Shown here: positions 1 to 17,652 of the stretch, piece by piece | Position numbering within the stretch: the first letter of the stretch is position 1 | Layout of the letters: each line of letters starts with the position of its first letter | NCBI RefSeq assembly: GCF_007109405.1 | Contig: NZ_VJOY01000013.1 | Span: 1 to 64,000 of the forward strand | Source of the DNA: Pseudomonas mangiferae | Lineage (GTDB): Bacteria; Pseudomonadota; Gammaproteobacteria; Pseudomonadales; Pseudomonadaceae | Direction: 5' to 3' | DNA: 64,000 nt | Notes under the pieces: model-generated | The model's input: only the letters and a program-made list of their open reading frames with translations | Told to the model about the DNA's origin: nothing | The model's database searches: none | Translations under genes and position numbers: made by a program

Positions 1-57
1 CCCCCACGCCCGCCCCCAACCGGTAAACTGTCGCCCTCTGTTTCCGGAACGGTTTCC

Positions 58-777
58 ATGCGCCTGTCCCGTTTCTTCGTCGACGCCCCCTTGTCCCTCG
101 GTGACCACGCCCTGCCCGAGGCCCAGGCCCATTACCTGGGTCGCGTATTACGCCTGGGCGCGGGGGACGCGGTGCAGCTGTTCGACGGCAGCGGCGCCGA
201 GTACCGCGGCGAGGTACTGGAGGTGGGCAAGAAGCAGGTGCGCGTGGCGCTGCATGAGCGCCTGGACGGCTTGGCCGAGTCGCCGCTGCGGCTGCACCTG
301 GGCCAGGGCCTGTCCCGGGGCGAGCGGATGGACTGGGCGATCCAGAAGGCCACCGAACTGGGCGCCACGGAGATCACTCCGATGGTCAGTGCCCGTTGCG
401 AAGTACGCCTGAAGGATGAGCGGGCCGACAAGCGCCTGGCCCACTGGCGGCAGGTGGCGATCAGCGCCTGCGAGCAGTGCGGGCGCTCGCGGGTGCCGGT
501 GATCCATCCGCCCTTGGAACTGGCGGACTGGCTGGCCCGGGTGGACGCCGACCTGAAGCTGGTGCTGCATCCCCTGGCCGTGCCCCTGAGCGACCATCCC
601 CGGCCGTCCAGCCTGGCGCTGTTGATCGGGCCCGAGGGCGGCCTGGGCGACGAGGAAGTGGAGCAGGCCCGGCAGGCGGGCTTCCAGGCCCTGCGCCTTG
701 GCCCACGGGTGCTGCGCACCGAGACCGCGCCGGTGGTGGCCCTGAGCGTGGCCCAGCACCTGTGGGGCGATTTCTGA
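58..777 (+). CDS. rsmE: 16S rRNA (uracil1498-N3)-methyltransferase RsmE
   Basis: This is a SPOUT-family methyltransferase that makes m3U1498 in helix 44 of 16S rRNA on the assembled 30S subunit, using S-adenosylmethionine. The 239-residue protein has the family's normal length, an N-terminal PUA-like domain (about residues 1-75), and the C-terminal knot with the SAM-binding signature GPEGGLGDEE near residue 190 and LRTETAP near residue 220. An ATG start at the very beginning of the conserved domain fits. It is convergent with the ferritin-like gene downstream; a short hairpin separates them. In PAO1 the same gene flanks the Chp cluster. The identification is secure from motifs and context. 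Confidence 0.95.
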   Translation: MRLSRFFVDAPLSLGDHALPEAQAHYLGRVLRLGAGDAVQLFDGSGAEYRGEVLEVGKKQVRVALHERLDGLAESPLRLHLGQGLSRGERMDWAIQKATELGATEITPMVSARCEVRLKDERADKRLAHWRQVAISACEQCGRSRVPVIHPPLELADWLARVDADLKLVLHPLAVPLSDHPRPSSLALLIGPEGGLGDEEVEQARQAGFQALRLGPRVLRTETAPVVALSVAQHLWGDF

Positions 778-791
778 CCCCCTGAAACGCA

Positions 792-816
792 GAAACCGGA
801 GCCAGGCCCCGGTTTC
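792..816. terminator. Hairpin between convergent rsmE and ferritin-like gene
   Basis: GAAACCGG and CCGGTTTC form an 8-bp stem around a 9-nt loop. It starts 15 nt after the rsmE stop and lies 20 nt before the 3' end of the convergent gene, so it can serve both. There is no clear U-tract on either strand, so its strength is uncertain. Confidence 0.45.
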
Positions 817-836
817 CGATCAGGCGACGACGAGAC

Positions 837-1367
837 TCAGAGGTCTTCGAGGATGTCCGCCATGTCGTCCGCGTGCTCTTCTTCCTCGGCGAGGATTTCC
901 TCGAACAGACGGCGAGTGGTGGGGTCGTCGTTGCCCAGGTAGGAGACGATCTCCCGGTAGCTCTCGATGGCGATGCGCTCGGCCACCAGGTTTTCGGTGA
1001 CCATGTCCTTGAGGCTTTCCCCGGCCACGTACTCGGCGTGGGAACGCTGCTCAAGGCCGTTGGGGCTGAAGTCCGGCTCGCCGCCCAGTTGCATGATGCG
1101 CTCGGCGATCTTGTCCGAGTGGGCCAGTTCCTGCCCGGCGTGCTCGAGGAACTCGTCGGCCGCCACGCTGGCCTTCAGGCCGGTGGCCATGAAGTAGTGG
1201 CGCTTGTAGCGCAGGTAGCAGACCAGCTCGGTGGCCAGGGCCTCGTTGAGCAGGCGCAGCACCGTGGGGCGGTCGGCGCGGTAGTCTTCGGTCACCGCCC
1301 CGTTCTCGATGTGCCGGCGGGCACGCTCGCGCAGGGTCTGGACGTCCGTCAGCTGTGTCGTGTTCAT
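837..1367 (-). CDS. Bacterioferritin/ferritin-like diiron protein
   Basis: This 176-residue, four-helix ferritin-like protein probably binds a diiron centre and takes part in iron storage or protection. The helical bundle carries the usual carboxylate/His ligand pattern: a Glu in NEALATELVCY (around residue 45), EFLEHAGQELAHSD with an ExxH pair (around 75-85), NLVAERIAIESY (around 125) and ILAEEEEHADDM (around 158). The length and the charged C-terminus resemble bacterioferritin-type proteins rather than Dps. The start has a GGAGAA ribosome site 6 nt upstream. It is transcribed away from the chp operon and probably has its own promoter in the 280-nt gap. The exact subfamily is not assignable by eye. 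Confidence 0.8.
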   Translation of the reverse strand: MNTTQLTDVQTLRERARRHIENGAVTEDYRADRPTVLRLLNEALATELVCYLRYKRHYFMATGLKASVAADEFLEHAGQELAHSDKIAERIMQLGGEPDFSPNGLEQRSHAEYVAGESLKDMVTENLVAERIAIESYREIVSYLGNDDPTTRRLFEEILAEEEEHADDMADILEDL

Positions 1368-1646
1368 GCTTGGTTCTCCATTGACTCATCCGGTACGAAT
1401 CACCGGTCTGCGGCCGGTTTCGTCACTTGCCTTGGTGTGAGTGCCGCCGGTCGAGAAAAGTTTTATCGAGACGCGGGAGACACACGCCGGATGCGCCGCG
1501 GACGCGGCGATTCCCGGCGCCCTCATGGCGGTCGGGACGAATGGTCGCAGGCAGGTGCAACTGGCGTCAGGGACGAGGCGGGATGAACGCGAGGGAGAGA
1601 ACGAAGCTGCGCCGCGCCAAGGTAGCGCGGCGCGGGAACGGCGGGC
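1368..1646. other. Intergenic gap between chpC and the ferritin-like gene
   Basis: About 280 nt hold the promoter region of the ferritin-like gene and the 3' end of the chp transcript. I see no recognisable gene, no Fur-box-like 19-mer and no clear U-tract terminator. The stretch is GC-rich with a few short inverted repeats. In PAO1, as I recall, chpD and chpE follow chpC; nothing resembling either is present here. Confidence 0.4.
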
Positions 1647-2117
1647 TCAGATCAGGCCGGCGTCTGCCAGCTTCTGCTCCAGGGCCACCAGGTCGGGAAT
1701 GCGCACTACCTCGTCGCCCAGCTGCACGGCGTCCAGCTCCAGGGGTGCCCGCTCGGCACTGGCGCGGACCAGCTCCGGCCCCACCTTCACCGCCCGCGGG
1801 ATGCCCTGCACCAGCAGGGCGATGAACTTCACGTGGGCCCGGCCACCCAGGGCGTTGATCACCGCCACCCGGGCATTGCCGCCCACCCGGGTCTCGCCGC
1901 CGGACGCAGCCTCGAAGGACAGCAGCGGCAGGCGCAGGTCGCGCCAGGCCACCTGGCCGAGGAACCAGGCCGGCATGCCCTCGACGGCCTGGGCGGCACG
2001 GTAGGGGATCAACTCGGCCACCGCCACGTTGGGCAGCAGCAGGGTGCGGTCGGACAACGGCACCAACAGCCCGGTAAGGGTGCTGGCGGCATGGGGATCG
2101 AGTACGGCTTGGCTCAT
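1647..2117 (-). CDS. chpC: ChpC, CheW-like adaptor of the Chp chemosensory system
   Basis: This is a 156-residue CheW-domain protein, the second adaptor (after PilI) linking chemoreceptors to the kinase ChpA. The CheW fold is visible: LLVPLSDRTLLLPNVAVAELI at the start, WFLGQVAWRDLRLPLLSFE in the middle (around residues 50-70) and NALGGRAHVKFIALLVQGIPRAV after it. The ATG start gives MSQAVLD, with the frame staying open further upstream into chpB. It is the last gene of the operon, 32 nt after chpB. Family knowledge says ChpC feeds additional sensory input and is less essential for twitching than PilI. Assignment rests on both motif and position. Confidence 0.92.
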   Translation of the reverse strand: MSQAVLDPHAASTLTGLLVPLSDRTLLLPNVAVAELIPYRAAQAVEGMPAWFLGQVAWRDLRLPLLSFEAASGGETRVGGNARVAVINALGGRAHVKFIALLVQGIPRAVKVGPELVRASAERAPLELDAVQLGDEVVRIPDLVALEQKLADAGLI

Positions 2118-2149
2118 GGCACGGGTTCCTGTGGGCGAAGACGGCGGGC

Positions 2150-3165
2150 TCAGGCCACCTGCGTCGCCAGATGATTCACCAGTTGGGCGGCCAGCTCCCG
2201 CGGCTCGCCACTGAAGCTGCTGTAGCCGCCTTCGCGCAGGCTGTCGGGCATGCTCGAACAGACGCAGCTGTCGGCGCGCTGGGTCCAGATGGCGCCGCCC
2301 TGGCGCCGCAGGTAGGCCGCCGCGGCGCTGCCATCGCTGCCCATGCCGCTGAAGGCAATGACCCCGCAGCGCTCGCCGAAGTGCTGGCCGAGGTTGAGCA
2401 TCATCTGGTCGATGGAAGGGCTGTAGGGCTCCGGCCAGGGGCGCTCGCCCACCTGCATGCGGCCCTCCTCGTCGAAGCCCAGCTCGCGGCTGATGGGCAC
2501 CACGATCACCTCGCCGCAGCGGACCGGGTCGCCCGGGCGCACGCCTTTCACGTGCCACTGGCTGTGACGGCCCACGGCCTGGGGCAGCGCGCTCTCGAAG
2601 TGGGGGTCGATGTGCTGGGCGTAGACGAACCCCACCGGCAGCCCGCCGGGCAGCGCGTCGAGGAACGCCTTCACCGCCGCCGGTCCGCCGAGGGACGCGG
2701 CCAGCAGCCACACCTGGCGCGCCGGCTCGCCAGCCACCAGCGGGCTGTCGGCCAGGGCCTGGGGCAGGGTCACCCGGGACGGGCGCTGGGCCTCGTCCAG
2801 CAGCGCCTGCAGGCTCGGCCCCACCGCCTGGGTGGGGTCGCCCACCAGGCGCTTGAGCTTGCCCACCAGGCGCCGCTCCCAGCGCGGGTAATGCTCGGAA
2901 TGACGCTCGGGGGCATGGCCCTCGCCGAACAGCACCGGCGCGCTGGCACGCTCCAGCAGGCTGTCGATCAGCGGCGAATCCTCCGACTGGGCCAGGTCCA
3001 CCAGCCACAGGTCGGCCTCGCAGGCGGCCAGGGCCTCGTCGTCGAGGCGCGCGGGGTCGCTGTTGAGCACCACGCGGTAGCCGTTGCCGGCCAGGGCCTG
3101 CTGCAGCACGTGGCGCTGCAGCGAGGTATCGGCGAGCACCGCGATGCGGGCGGCGGTCTTGTCGG

Positions 3166-3169
<4 letters not shown>
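2150..3169 (-). CDS. chpB: ChpB, CheB-type protein-glutamate methylesterase
   Basis: ChpB demethylates the receptor PilJ, opposing PilK. The 339-residue protein has an N-terminal receiver-like region (residues 1-130), in which VDLAQSE replaces a classic phospho-Asp context. It is followed by the CheB catalytic domain from about residue 150: LLAASLGGPAAV holds the catalytic-type Ser motif, YAQHIDPHFE the His, and AFSGMGSDGSAAA the Asp region. Its start overlaps the chpA stop by 4 nt (ATGA), implying translational coupling. The N-terminus looks like a degenerate receiver, as in other ChpB proteins. The assignment is firm. Confidence 0.93.
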
Positions 3170-11742
<8,573 letters not shown>

Positions 11743-11766
11743 TGCGACTCCACTGTTCACCTTGAG

Positions 11767-12648
11767 CTACCCCTTCCGGGTAAACGCCAGAACCCGCTCG
11801 TCGGCCACCGGCTCCAGGTCCGGATGCTGCCAACCGGCCACTTCGCCCACCCCGATCACCAGCAGGCCCCCAGGCACCAGGCGCTCGGCCAGGCGGTTGA
11901 GGATCTCGCGGCGACGCCAGCGACGAAAATAGATCAGCAGGTTCTGACAAAAAATTACGTCCATGCCGGACATCGGCGCCTTGGCCAGGTCCAGCACATT
12001 CAGTCGCGCACAACACACTCGCGCGACCAGATCGGGTACTACCTTGAACCCGCCCTGCATCGGGCGGAAATAGCGCTCGGCCACTGCCGCGTCCATCGCT
12101 TCCAGCCGGCGCGCCCCGTAGAACGCGTCGCGCGCCTTGTTCAGCGCGCTCAGGCTGATGTCGGTACCGGTGACGCCGAAACGCTCCGGCCACTCGCTGC
12201 CACGCAATGCCTCGGCGGCGACCATGGCCAGGGAATACGCTTCCTCGCCGCTGGAACAGCCGACGCTCCACAAGGCCCAGGGCCGCTGCGCCACCGCCTC
12301 GACCCGCTGACGCAGGTACGCGTCGAGCACCTCGAACGACGGCGGATGGCGGAAGAAACGGGTTTCCTGGACGGTCAGGCGATCCAGCAACGTCGACCAT
12401 TCCACCGCGCCCCGCGGGCCGTCGGTGACCTGGCGGTAATAACTACGGTAGTCGTCGATGCCCAGTTCGCGCATGCGCGTGCGCAGGTTGGTCTGCAGGA
12501 ACGAGCGGCGCTGCTCGCCGATCACCACGCCGATGCGGTCCTCCAGCAGCGTGCGCCAGTCGTGGAACTCCGCCGCGGACATGTCCGCCAGGGGTTTCAA
12601 GGCCCAGACGCCGCTTGGCTGCATGCCGTGCCCCTCGCCCTCGTTCAT
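11767..12648 (-). CDS. pilK: PilK, CheR-type chemoreceptor methyltransferase
   Basis: PilK transfers methyl groups from S-adenosylmethionine to glutamates of PilJ. The 293-residue protein has the CheR layout: an N-terminal helical domain (FHDWRTLLEDRIGVVIGEQRR, residues 28-48), ETRFFRHPPSFEVL around 117, the SAM-binding motif WSVGCSSGEEAYSLAM around 147, GTDISLSALNKAR around 180, and DVIFCQNLLIYF around 230. The ATG start has upstream purines, and another ATG (MQPSG) 8 codons in is possible. It sits between pilJ (42 nt) and chpA (24 nt) in the operon. Assignment is secure. Confidence 0.94.
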   Translation of the reverse strand: MNEGEGHGMQPSGVWALKPLADMSAAEFHDWRTLLEDRIGVVIGEQRRSFLQTNLRTRMRELGIDDYRSYYRQVTDGPRGAVEWSTLLDRLTVQETRFFRHPPSFEVLDAYLRQRVEAVAQRPWALWSVGCSSGEEAYSLAMVAAEALRGSEWPERFGVTGTDISLSALNKARDAFYGARRLEAMDAAVAERYFRPMQGGFKVVPDLVARVCCARLNVLDLAKAPMSGMDVIFCQNLLIYFRRWRRREILNRLAERLVPGGLLVIGVGEVAGWQHPDLEPVADERVLAFTRKG

Positions 12649-12690
12649 GGCCGCTGGCGGCGCCCCTCAGGAACGCCGCGCCTCCTTCGC

Positions 12691-14739
12691 TCAGGCCTGT
12701 TCCGGGGTTTCCGGCAGGTTGAAGCCCGAAACCGACTTGCGCATCTCGCTGGCCATCTTGGCCAGGTTGCCGATGCTCTTGGCGGTCGCGGTGGTACCGG
12801 CGGACGTCTGCGAGGTGATCTCCTGGATCACGTTCATGGTGTTGGAGATGTGGCCGGCGGACGACGCCTGCTGGCGCGCCGCGTTGGAGATGTTCTGGAT
12901 CAGCGCCGCGAGGGTCTTGGATACCTTCTCGATCTCTTCCAGGGCCACACCGGCATCCTGGGCCAGGCGGGCACCGCGGACCACCTCGGAAGTGGTCTGC
13001 TCCATGGAGATCACCGCCTCGTTGGTGTCGGTCTGAATGGTCTTCACCAGTGCCTCGATCTGCTTGGTCGCCGCCGAGGAACGTTCTGCGAGGCGCTGTA
13101 CTTCGTCCGCTACCACCGCGAAGCCGCGGCCCGCGTCGCCGGCCATGGACGCCTGAATTGCGGCGTTCAGGGCGAGGATGTTGGTCTGGTCGGCAATGTC
13201 GTTGATCAGGCTCACGATGTCCCCGATCTCCTGGGACGATTCACCCAGGCGCTTGATCCGCTTGGAGGTGTCCTGGATCTGCTCGCGGATGTTGTCCATG
13301 CCGGTGATGGTGTTGTGCACCACCTCGTTGCCCTTGTTGGCGATGGCCACGGAACGTTCCGCCACCGCGGTGGATTCCGAGGCGTTCGCCGATACCTGGT
13401 CAATGGAGACCGCCATCTCGTTGATCGCCGCGGAGGCGCCGGCGATTTCCTGGGCCTGGTGCTCGGACGCCTCGGCGAGGTGCATGGCGGTGGCCTGGGT
13501 TTCCTGGGCCGCCGCTGCTACCTGGACCGCGGTCATGTTGATGGTCTCGACGAGGTCGCGGAGCTGGTCGATGGAGTAGTTGATGGAGTCGGCGATGGCA
13601 CCGGTGAAGTCCTCCGTCACCGTGGCCGCCACCGTCAAGTCACCGTCCGCGAGGTCGGCGATCTCGTCCAGCAGCCGCAGGATCGCCGCCTGGTTCCGTT
13701 CGTTCTTCGCCGCGGTTTCCGCCAGTCGGGCCCGGGTGCTCTGCACCATCACCAGGCCGATCAGGATGATCGAACCCAGCGCCAGGGCGCCCAGCACGTA
13801 GCCGGCCAGGGTGTTGACGTAGCGACCGGCCGCCAGGTTCTCGAAGCCGATGGCCAGTTTCGAGGCCTTGTCCAGCAGGGTCTGGGAGTCGGTGAAGATG
13901 GTGTTGGCGGATTCGCGGACCTGGAACAGTTCCGGCGAGGTCTCGAGGATTTCGTCCACCGAACCGGAGACGAATTCGAACAGCTCGGAAATCTCCTGCA
14001 GGCGGTCCAGGGCTTCCTTATCGGTCACCTTGGTGATTTCCATCGCCGCGTTGCCTTCGATCATGGCGCTCAGAACGCGGCCGAACAGGCTGGCGTCGCG
14101 GCCGAACATGTCGGCGGCCTGCACCGAGTCCTGGTCACCGGCGAGCACCTTGTTCACCGAGCCGAGGATCCGTTCTGCCAACAGCGACTGACGCTGGGCC
14201 ACGGCCACCTGGGCCGCGGGCGCGCCGCTTTCCAGCAGGATGTCCACGACTTCCTCGTACTCGACCTGCAGCTGCGGGATGGTTTCCGCGAGGGTCGCGG
14301 CCACCTGGTGCAGCGACAGTACGGTCTGTTCGCTGGCCAGGATGGCGTCGGCGTTCTTGCGCAGGCTGTCCCAGTCCTTCTGCACCAGGCCCATGTCCTC
14401 GCGGACGGCATCGGGTGCGGGCGGCAGGCCGCTGGCCTCGTCGCCATTGACCAGGATGCCCCAGCGCTTCTCGAAGTCGTTGCGCGCGTCCTTCAACAGG
14501 GCGAAGGCCTCGGCCTTGCCCGCCGCCGCTTCGGTGGCGTTCTTCGCGATCCGCTGGGACAGCACGCGCAGCTCGCCCGCGTGGCTGATGTACTCCTTGT
14601 CGTAGTTCGACTGAGTACCGAGATACGCGAAGTTGGCGAACAACAGTACGATCGAGACGATCAGGACCACGAAGAGTCCGGCGATCAGCGTACTGCTGCG
14701 CATACCCGCGAGAGGATTGCCTGCATTGAGTCTTTTCAT
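12691..14739 (-). CDS. pilJ: PilJ, methyl-accepting chemoreceptor of the Chp system
   Basis: PilJ is the transmembrane receptor that signals to ChpA through PilI/ChpC and is reported to sense pilus/surface contact. The start [16 protein letters not shown] gives 682 residues, the same length I recall for P. aeruginosa PilJ; the reading frame is open upstream but not conserved. The first membrane segment is at about residues 16-37 ([17 protein letters not shown]). A periplasmic helical PilJ-type sensor domain (40-310) follows, then a second membrane segment near 315-335 ([17 protein letters not shown]). A HAMP-like stretch and the cytoplasmic signalling hairpin come next, with its tip [33 protein letters not shown] around residue 520. 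Ala-Gln at the usual Ala-Glu tip position matches PilJ orthologs. Confidence 0.96.
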   Translation of the reverse strand: MKRLNAGNPLAGMRSSTLIAGLFVVLIVSIVLLFANFAYLGTQSNYDKEYISHAGELRVLSQRIAKNATEAAAGKAEAFALLKDARNDFEKRWGILVNGDEASGLPPAPDAVREDMGLVQKDWDSLRKNADAILASEQTVLSLHQVAATLAETIPQLQVEYEEVVDILLESGAPAAQVAVAQRQSLLAERILGSVNKVLAGDQDSVQAADMFGRDASLFGRVLSAMIEGNAAMEITKVTDKEALDRLQEISELFEFVSGSVDEILETSPELFQVRESANTIFTDSQTLLDKASKLAIGFENLAAGRYVNTLAGYVLGALALGSIILIGLVMVQSTRARLAETAAKNERNQAAILRLLDEIADLADGDLTVAATVTEDFTGAIADSINYSIDQLRDLVETINMTAVQVAAAAQETQATAMHLAEASEHQAQEIAGASAAINEMAVSIDQVSANASESTAVAERSVAIANKGNEVVHNTITGMDNIREQIQDTSKRIKRLGESSQEIGDIVSLINDIADQTNILALNAAIQASMAGDAGRGFAVVADEVQRLAERSSAATKQIEALVKTIQTDTNEAVISMEQTTSEVVRGARLAQDAGVALEEIEKVSKTLAALIQNISNAARQQASSAGHISNTMNVIQEITSQTSAGTTATAKSIGNLAKMASEMRKSVSGFNLPETPEQA

Positions 14740-14794
14740 TATCTGGCCCCCGCCTGGACCTACCACACACACGTTTTTTCCATGTAACGCCAAA

Positions 14795-14813
14795 GGACCG
14801 GCGATGCCGGTCC
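14795..14813 (-). terminator. Hairpin in the pilI-pilJ intergenic region
   Basis: GGACCGGC and GCCGGTCC pair perfectly around a 3-nt loop and, on the coding (minus) strand, are followed by TTT. It lies inside an otherwise tightly packed operon, so it may act as a partial terminator or mRNA-processing/stability element that sets pilGHI levels relative to pilJ. This role is inferred. Confidence 0.4.
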
Positions 14814-14932
14814 GACCGTAAACCGCGGATCGGGTAGCCCCCGCCGCGAGCGGGACCCGGAGGCCCCGCCTTGGATGGGGTCCACCCCATCGAGTCGCTG
14901 TGAAACGTATTGCGCCGCCCCGGACGGGCCGG

Positions 14933-15469
14933 CTAGACCGCCACGTCCAGGAACGCCTGGTCCTGCGCCAGCGCGTGGGGGCTGAAGACCAGCCACGGCC
15001 GCTCGCGCTGGAAAACCCCATGGATGAAGCGCTGGATCGATGCTTCCAGCGGCGGTAACTGCTCGGAGAAGCCGTCCACCGGGAAATGCTGCATGCCGTA
15101 GACTTCGTCGACGATCAGGCCGGCGAAGATCTCCCGGTGGTCGACCACCAGGACCCGCCGCTGCTTGCGCAGCGGCGACAGCTCGCTGCCGAAGAACCCG
15201 CAGAGGTCCATCACCGGCAGCAGTCGGCCACGCACGTTGGCGACACCCTTCACCCAGCCCTTGACGCCCGGCAGCAGGGTGTAGCGGGGCTCATGGAGCA
15301 CCTCGCCCACCTCACCCATGGGCGCCACCAGGTAGCGGTCGCCCATGCGGAAACCGATGCCGCTCCAGGTCTGCACCGCGGCCTGCTGCGAAGGCAGGCC
15401 GGCCGCGAGCGCCCGACAGCGCTGGTCGATCTCGAGGAGGATCTGGAAGGGGGTCTGCGTGTCGGACAT
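14933..15469 (-). CDS. pilI: PilI, CheW-like adaptor
   Basis: PilI couples the receptor PilJ to the kinase ChpA. The 178-residue CheW-domain protein shows [22 protein letters not shown] (around 40-60), [23 protein letters not shown] (around 83-106, the characteristic CheW core) and [24 protein letters not shown] (around 120-143). It lies third in the operon, 48 nt downstream of pilH, and is followed by an unusually long 193-nt gap before pilJ. Loss of PilI orthologs abolishes twitching, per the literature on the family. Identification by motif and position is strong. Confidence 0.94.
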   Translation of the reverse strand: MSDTQTPFQILLEIDQRCRALAAGLPSQQAAVQTWSGIGFRMGDRYLVAPMGEVGEVLHEPRYTLLPGVKGWVKGVANVRGRLLPVMDLCGFFGSELSPLRKQRRVLVVDHREIFAGLIVDEVYGMQHFPVDGFSEQLPPLEASIQRFIHGVFQRERPWLVFSPHALAQDQAFLDVAV

Positions 15470-15517
15470 GCCGGGCCGTGGCCTTCTTGTTCTCGTTATG
15501 GAACGTCGTGCCCGGCG

Positions 15518-15883
15518 TCAGCCGGCCAGCACGGCACTCAGGGTCTTGAGCAGCGTGTCTTCGTCCACCGGCTTGGTCAGGTAGTCGCGCGCGCCCTGGC
15601 GCTTGCCCCAGACCTTGTCGGTCTCCTGGTCCTTGGTGGTGACGATGATCACCGGAATGTGGCTGGTCTCGGCATCCTTGGTCAGCTGACGGGTCGCCTG
15701 GAAGCCGTTCAGGCCGGGCATGACGATGTCCATCAACACGGCGTCCGGCTTCTCCTGGCGCGCCAGCGCCACGCCGTCGGCGCCATTTTCCGCCTTGAGG
15801 ACCTGATGACCGTGCTTTTCCAGCATCGCGGTCAGCTTGTACATCTCGGTCGGAGAGTCATCAACAATCAGAATTCGAGCCAT
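15518..15883 (-). CDS. pilH: PilH, CheY-like response regulator
   Basis: This is a single-domain receiver of 121 residues with acidic pocket VDD (residues 7-9), phospho-acceptor Asp52 in LMDIVMPGLNG, the conserved Thr region VTTK (around 82-85) and Lys-Pro at TKPVDED (around 104). Within the Chp system PilH promotes pilus retraction and/or acts as a phosphate sink, opposing PilG. The start MARILIVDD was chosen because the frame upstream is open but unrelated to receivers. It follows pilG by 44 nt. Confidence 0.95.
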   Translation of the reverse strand: MARILIVDDSPTEMYKLTAMLEKHGHQVLKAENGADGVALARQEKPDAVLMDIVMPGLNGFQATRQLTKDAETSHIPVIIVTTKDQETDKVWGKRQGARDYLTKPVDEDTLLKTLSAVLAG

Positions 15884-15927
15884 GGTGTTCCCTATGCGGA
15901 AGAGGCGTTGCGGCCGGATGGCAAGCG

Positions 15928-16335
15928 TCAGGAGGCTTGTTCCACCGGCGTGAAGGCCGGCACGTGCGTCTTGATGGCACCGAGCAGCTCTTCCTTGCTG
16001 AAGGGCTTGGTGAGGTACTGGTCGGACCCGACGATGCGGCCTTTGGCCTTGTCGAACAGACCGTCCTTGGAAGACAGCATGATAACCGGCGTGGATTTGA
16101 AAGCGCTGTTGTTCTTGATCAGGGCGCAGGTCTGATACCCGTCGAGCCGGGGCATCATGATGTCGACGAAGATGATGTTGGGGTGGGTGTCGGCGATCTT
16201 GGCCAGTGCATCGAACCCGTCGACGGCGGTGATGACTTCGCAACCCACTTTCTTCAGCAGAGTTTCCGCGGTGCGACGAATCGTTTTCGAATCGTCGATC
16301 ACCATCACCTTCAAACCCTCGGAATGCTGTTCCAT
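15928..16335 (-). CDS. pilG: PilG, CheY-like response regulator
   Basis: First gene of the chemosensory operon. This 135-residue receiver has MVIDDSKTIRRTAETLLKK at its N-terminus, phospho-Asp58 in IFVDIMMPRLDG, LSSKD around 88 and TKPFSKEEL around 108. PilG stimulates pilus extension and, with FimV/FimL, adenylate cyclase CyaB in the P. aeruginosa model; those partners are outside this window. The divergent gshB gene starts about 245 nt away, so the pilG promoter must lie in that interval, which also holds a perfect 17-bp hairpin. Confidence 0.95.
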   Translation of the reverse strand: MEQHSEGLKVMVIDDSKTIRRTAETLLKKVGCEVITAVDGFDALAKIADTHPNIIFVDIMMPRLDGYQTCALIKNNSAFKSTPVIMLSSKDGLFDKAKGRIVGSDQYLTKPFSKEELLGAIKTHVPAFTPVEQAS

Positions 16336-16463
16336 GTTCGCCCTACCATCGCCTCGGTGATTCGTTGTTTTTGCGTTCTACAGTGCGCCTGAGGCCCTAC
16401 CACCGATGGGTTGCGACCCAATCTCGCGGCCTTTTTAGCACACTCTCCAAACGCAATCTATAA

Positions 16464-16502
16464 GCCCCGGGCGGTCAAGGTTTTCCCTTGACCGCCCGGG
16501 GC
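16464..16502. repeat. Perfect 17-bp inverted repeat between divergent pilG and gshB
   Basis: GCCCCGGGCGGTCAAGG and its exact complement flank a 5-nt TTTTC loop. The element is about 80 nt before the gshB start and about 130 nt before the pilG start. A 17-bp perfect stem is too strong for chance. With no T-tract after it on the plus strand it is not a typical terminator, and its position suggests a 5' leader structure, insulator or operator. Confidence 0.7.
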
Positions 16503-16580
16503 ACCGGCGCCACCCTGAGCGCCTGAATTCTAGTCTCGGCAGCGTCCTGCTGCCGCTTTTCTTGCGGAGGAAAATCCCCC

Positions 16581-17543
16581 ATGAGCGTTCGCCTCGGGAT
16601 TGTCATGGACCCCATCGCGCGCATTGCCTTCAAGAAGGACAGTTCGCTGGCGATGCTGCTGGCCGCCCAGGCGCGCGGCTGGTCGCTCTTCTATATGGAA
16701 CCCCAGGACCTCTACCAGAAAGCCGGCGAAGCCCGTGGACGCATGCGGGCGCTGCGGGTCTTCGAGGATGCGGGGCACTGGTTCGAGCTGGAGGCCGAGG
16801 CCGACGCGCCGTTGCACGAGCTGGACGTGGTCCTCATGCGCAAGGACCCACCCTTCGACAACGAGTTCGTCTACGCCACCTACCTGCTGGAGCAGGCGGA
16901 GCGAGCCGGCGTGCTGGTGGTCAATCGGCCGCAGAGTCTACGGGATTGCAACGAAAAATTCTTCGCCACGCAGTTTTCCCAGTGCACCCCGCCGACCCTG
17001 GTGAGCCGGCGAGCGGATATTCTGCGCGAGTTTGCCGAAGAACAGCGTGACATCATTCTCAAACCCCTGGATGGCATGGGCGGTTCGTCGATATTTCGTC
17101 ACCGCGAGGGCGACCCGAACCTTTCGGTGATCCTCGAGACTCTCACCGCCCATGGCACCCAGCAGATCATGGCGCAACGCTACCTGCCGGCCATCAAGGA
17201 CGGCGACAAGCGCATCCTGATGATCGACGGCGAGCCGGTGCCCTACTGCCTGGCGCGCATCCCGGCCCAGGGCGAGACCCGCGGCAACCTGGCCGCCGGC
17301 GGTCGCGGCGAGGCCCGCCCGCTCACCGAGCGCGACCGCTGGATCGCCGCCCAGGTGGGCCCGGCGCTGCGCGAGCGGGGCCTGCTGTTCGTCGGCCTCG
17401 ACGTGATCGGCGAGCACCTCACCGAGATCAACGTCACCAGCCCCACCTGCATCCGCGAGATCGACCGCGCCTACGACACCCGGATCGGCGAGCGGCTGAT
17501 GGACGCGATCGCCGGAAAACTGGAGGCCCGCCGCACGGCCTGA
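16581..17543 (+). CDS. gshB: Glutathione synthetase GshB
   Basis: GshB ligates gamma-glutamylcysteine and glycine with ATP, the second step of glutathione synthesis, in the cytoplasm. The 320-residue ATP-grasp protein begins MSVRLGIVMDPIARIAFKKDSS, typical of proteobacterial GshB. It shows RDCNEKFFATQFSQ around 115-130, ILKPLDGMGGSSIFR around 155 (ATP-grasp P-loop-like), and GLDVIGEHLTEINVTSPT around 273-290, holding the metal-binding Glu/Asn. A strong GGAGGA ribosome site sits 9 nt before the ATG. It heads a plus-strand series conserved next to pilG in Pseudomonas. Confidence 0.96.
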   Translation: MSVRLGIVMDPIARIAFKKDSSLAMLLAAQARGWSLFYMEPQDLYQKAGEARGRMRALRVFEDAGHWFELEAEADAPLHELDVVLMRKDPPFDNEFVYATYLLEQAERAGVLVVNRPQSLRDCNEKFFATQFSQCTPPTLVSRRADILREFAEEQRDIILKPLDGMGGSSIFRHREGDPNLSVILETLTAHGTQQIMAQRYLPAIKDGDKRILMIDGEPVPYCLARIPAQGETRGNLAAGGRGEARPLTERDRWIAAQVGPALRERGLLFVGLDVIGEHLTEINVTSPTCIREIDRAYDTRIGERLMDAIAGKLEARRTA

Positions 17544-17652
17544 CGCGCCTCGCGGCATTCGCACGGCTTTCTTTCCAGGCTGCTACCTGCTTCATAGACT
17601 TTTATCGGGACGCTGGGCAGACTGCGCGCAACCCGAGCCAAGCCGATCCGAA

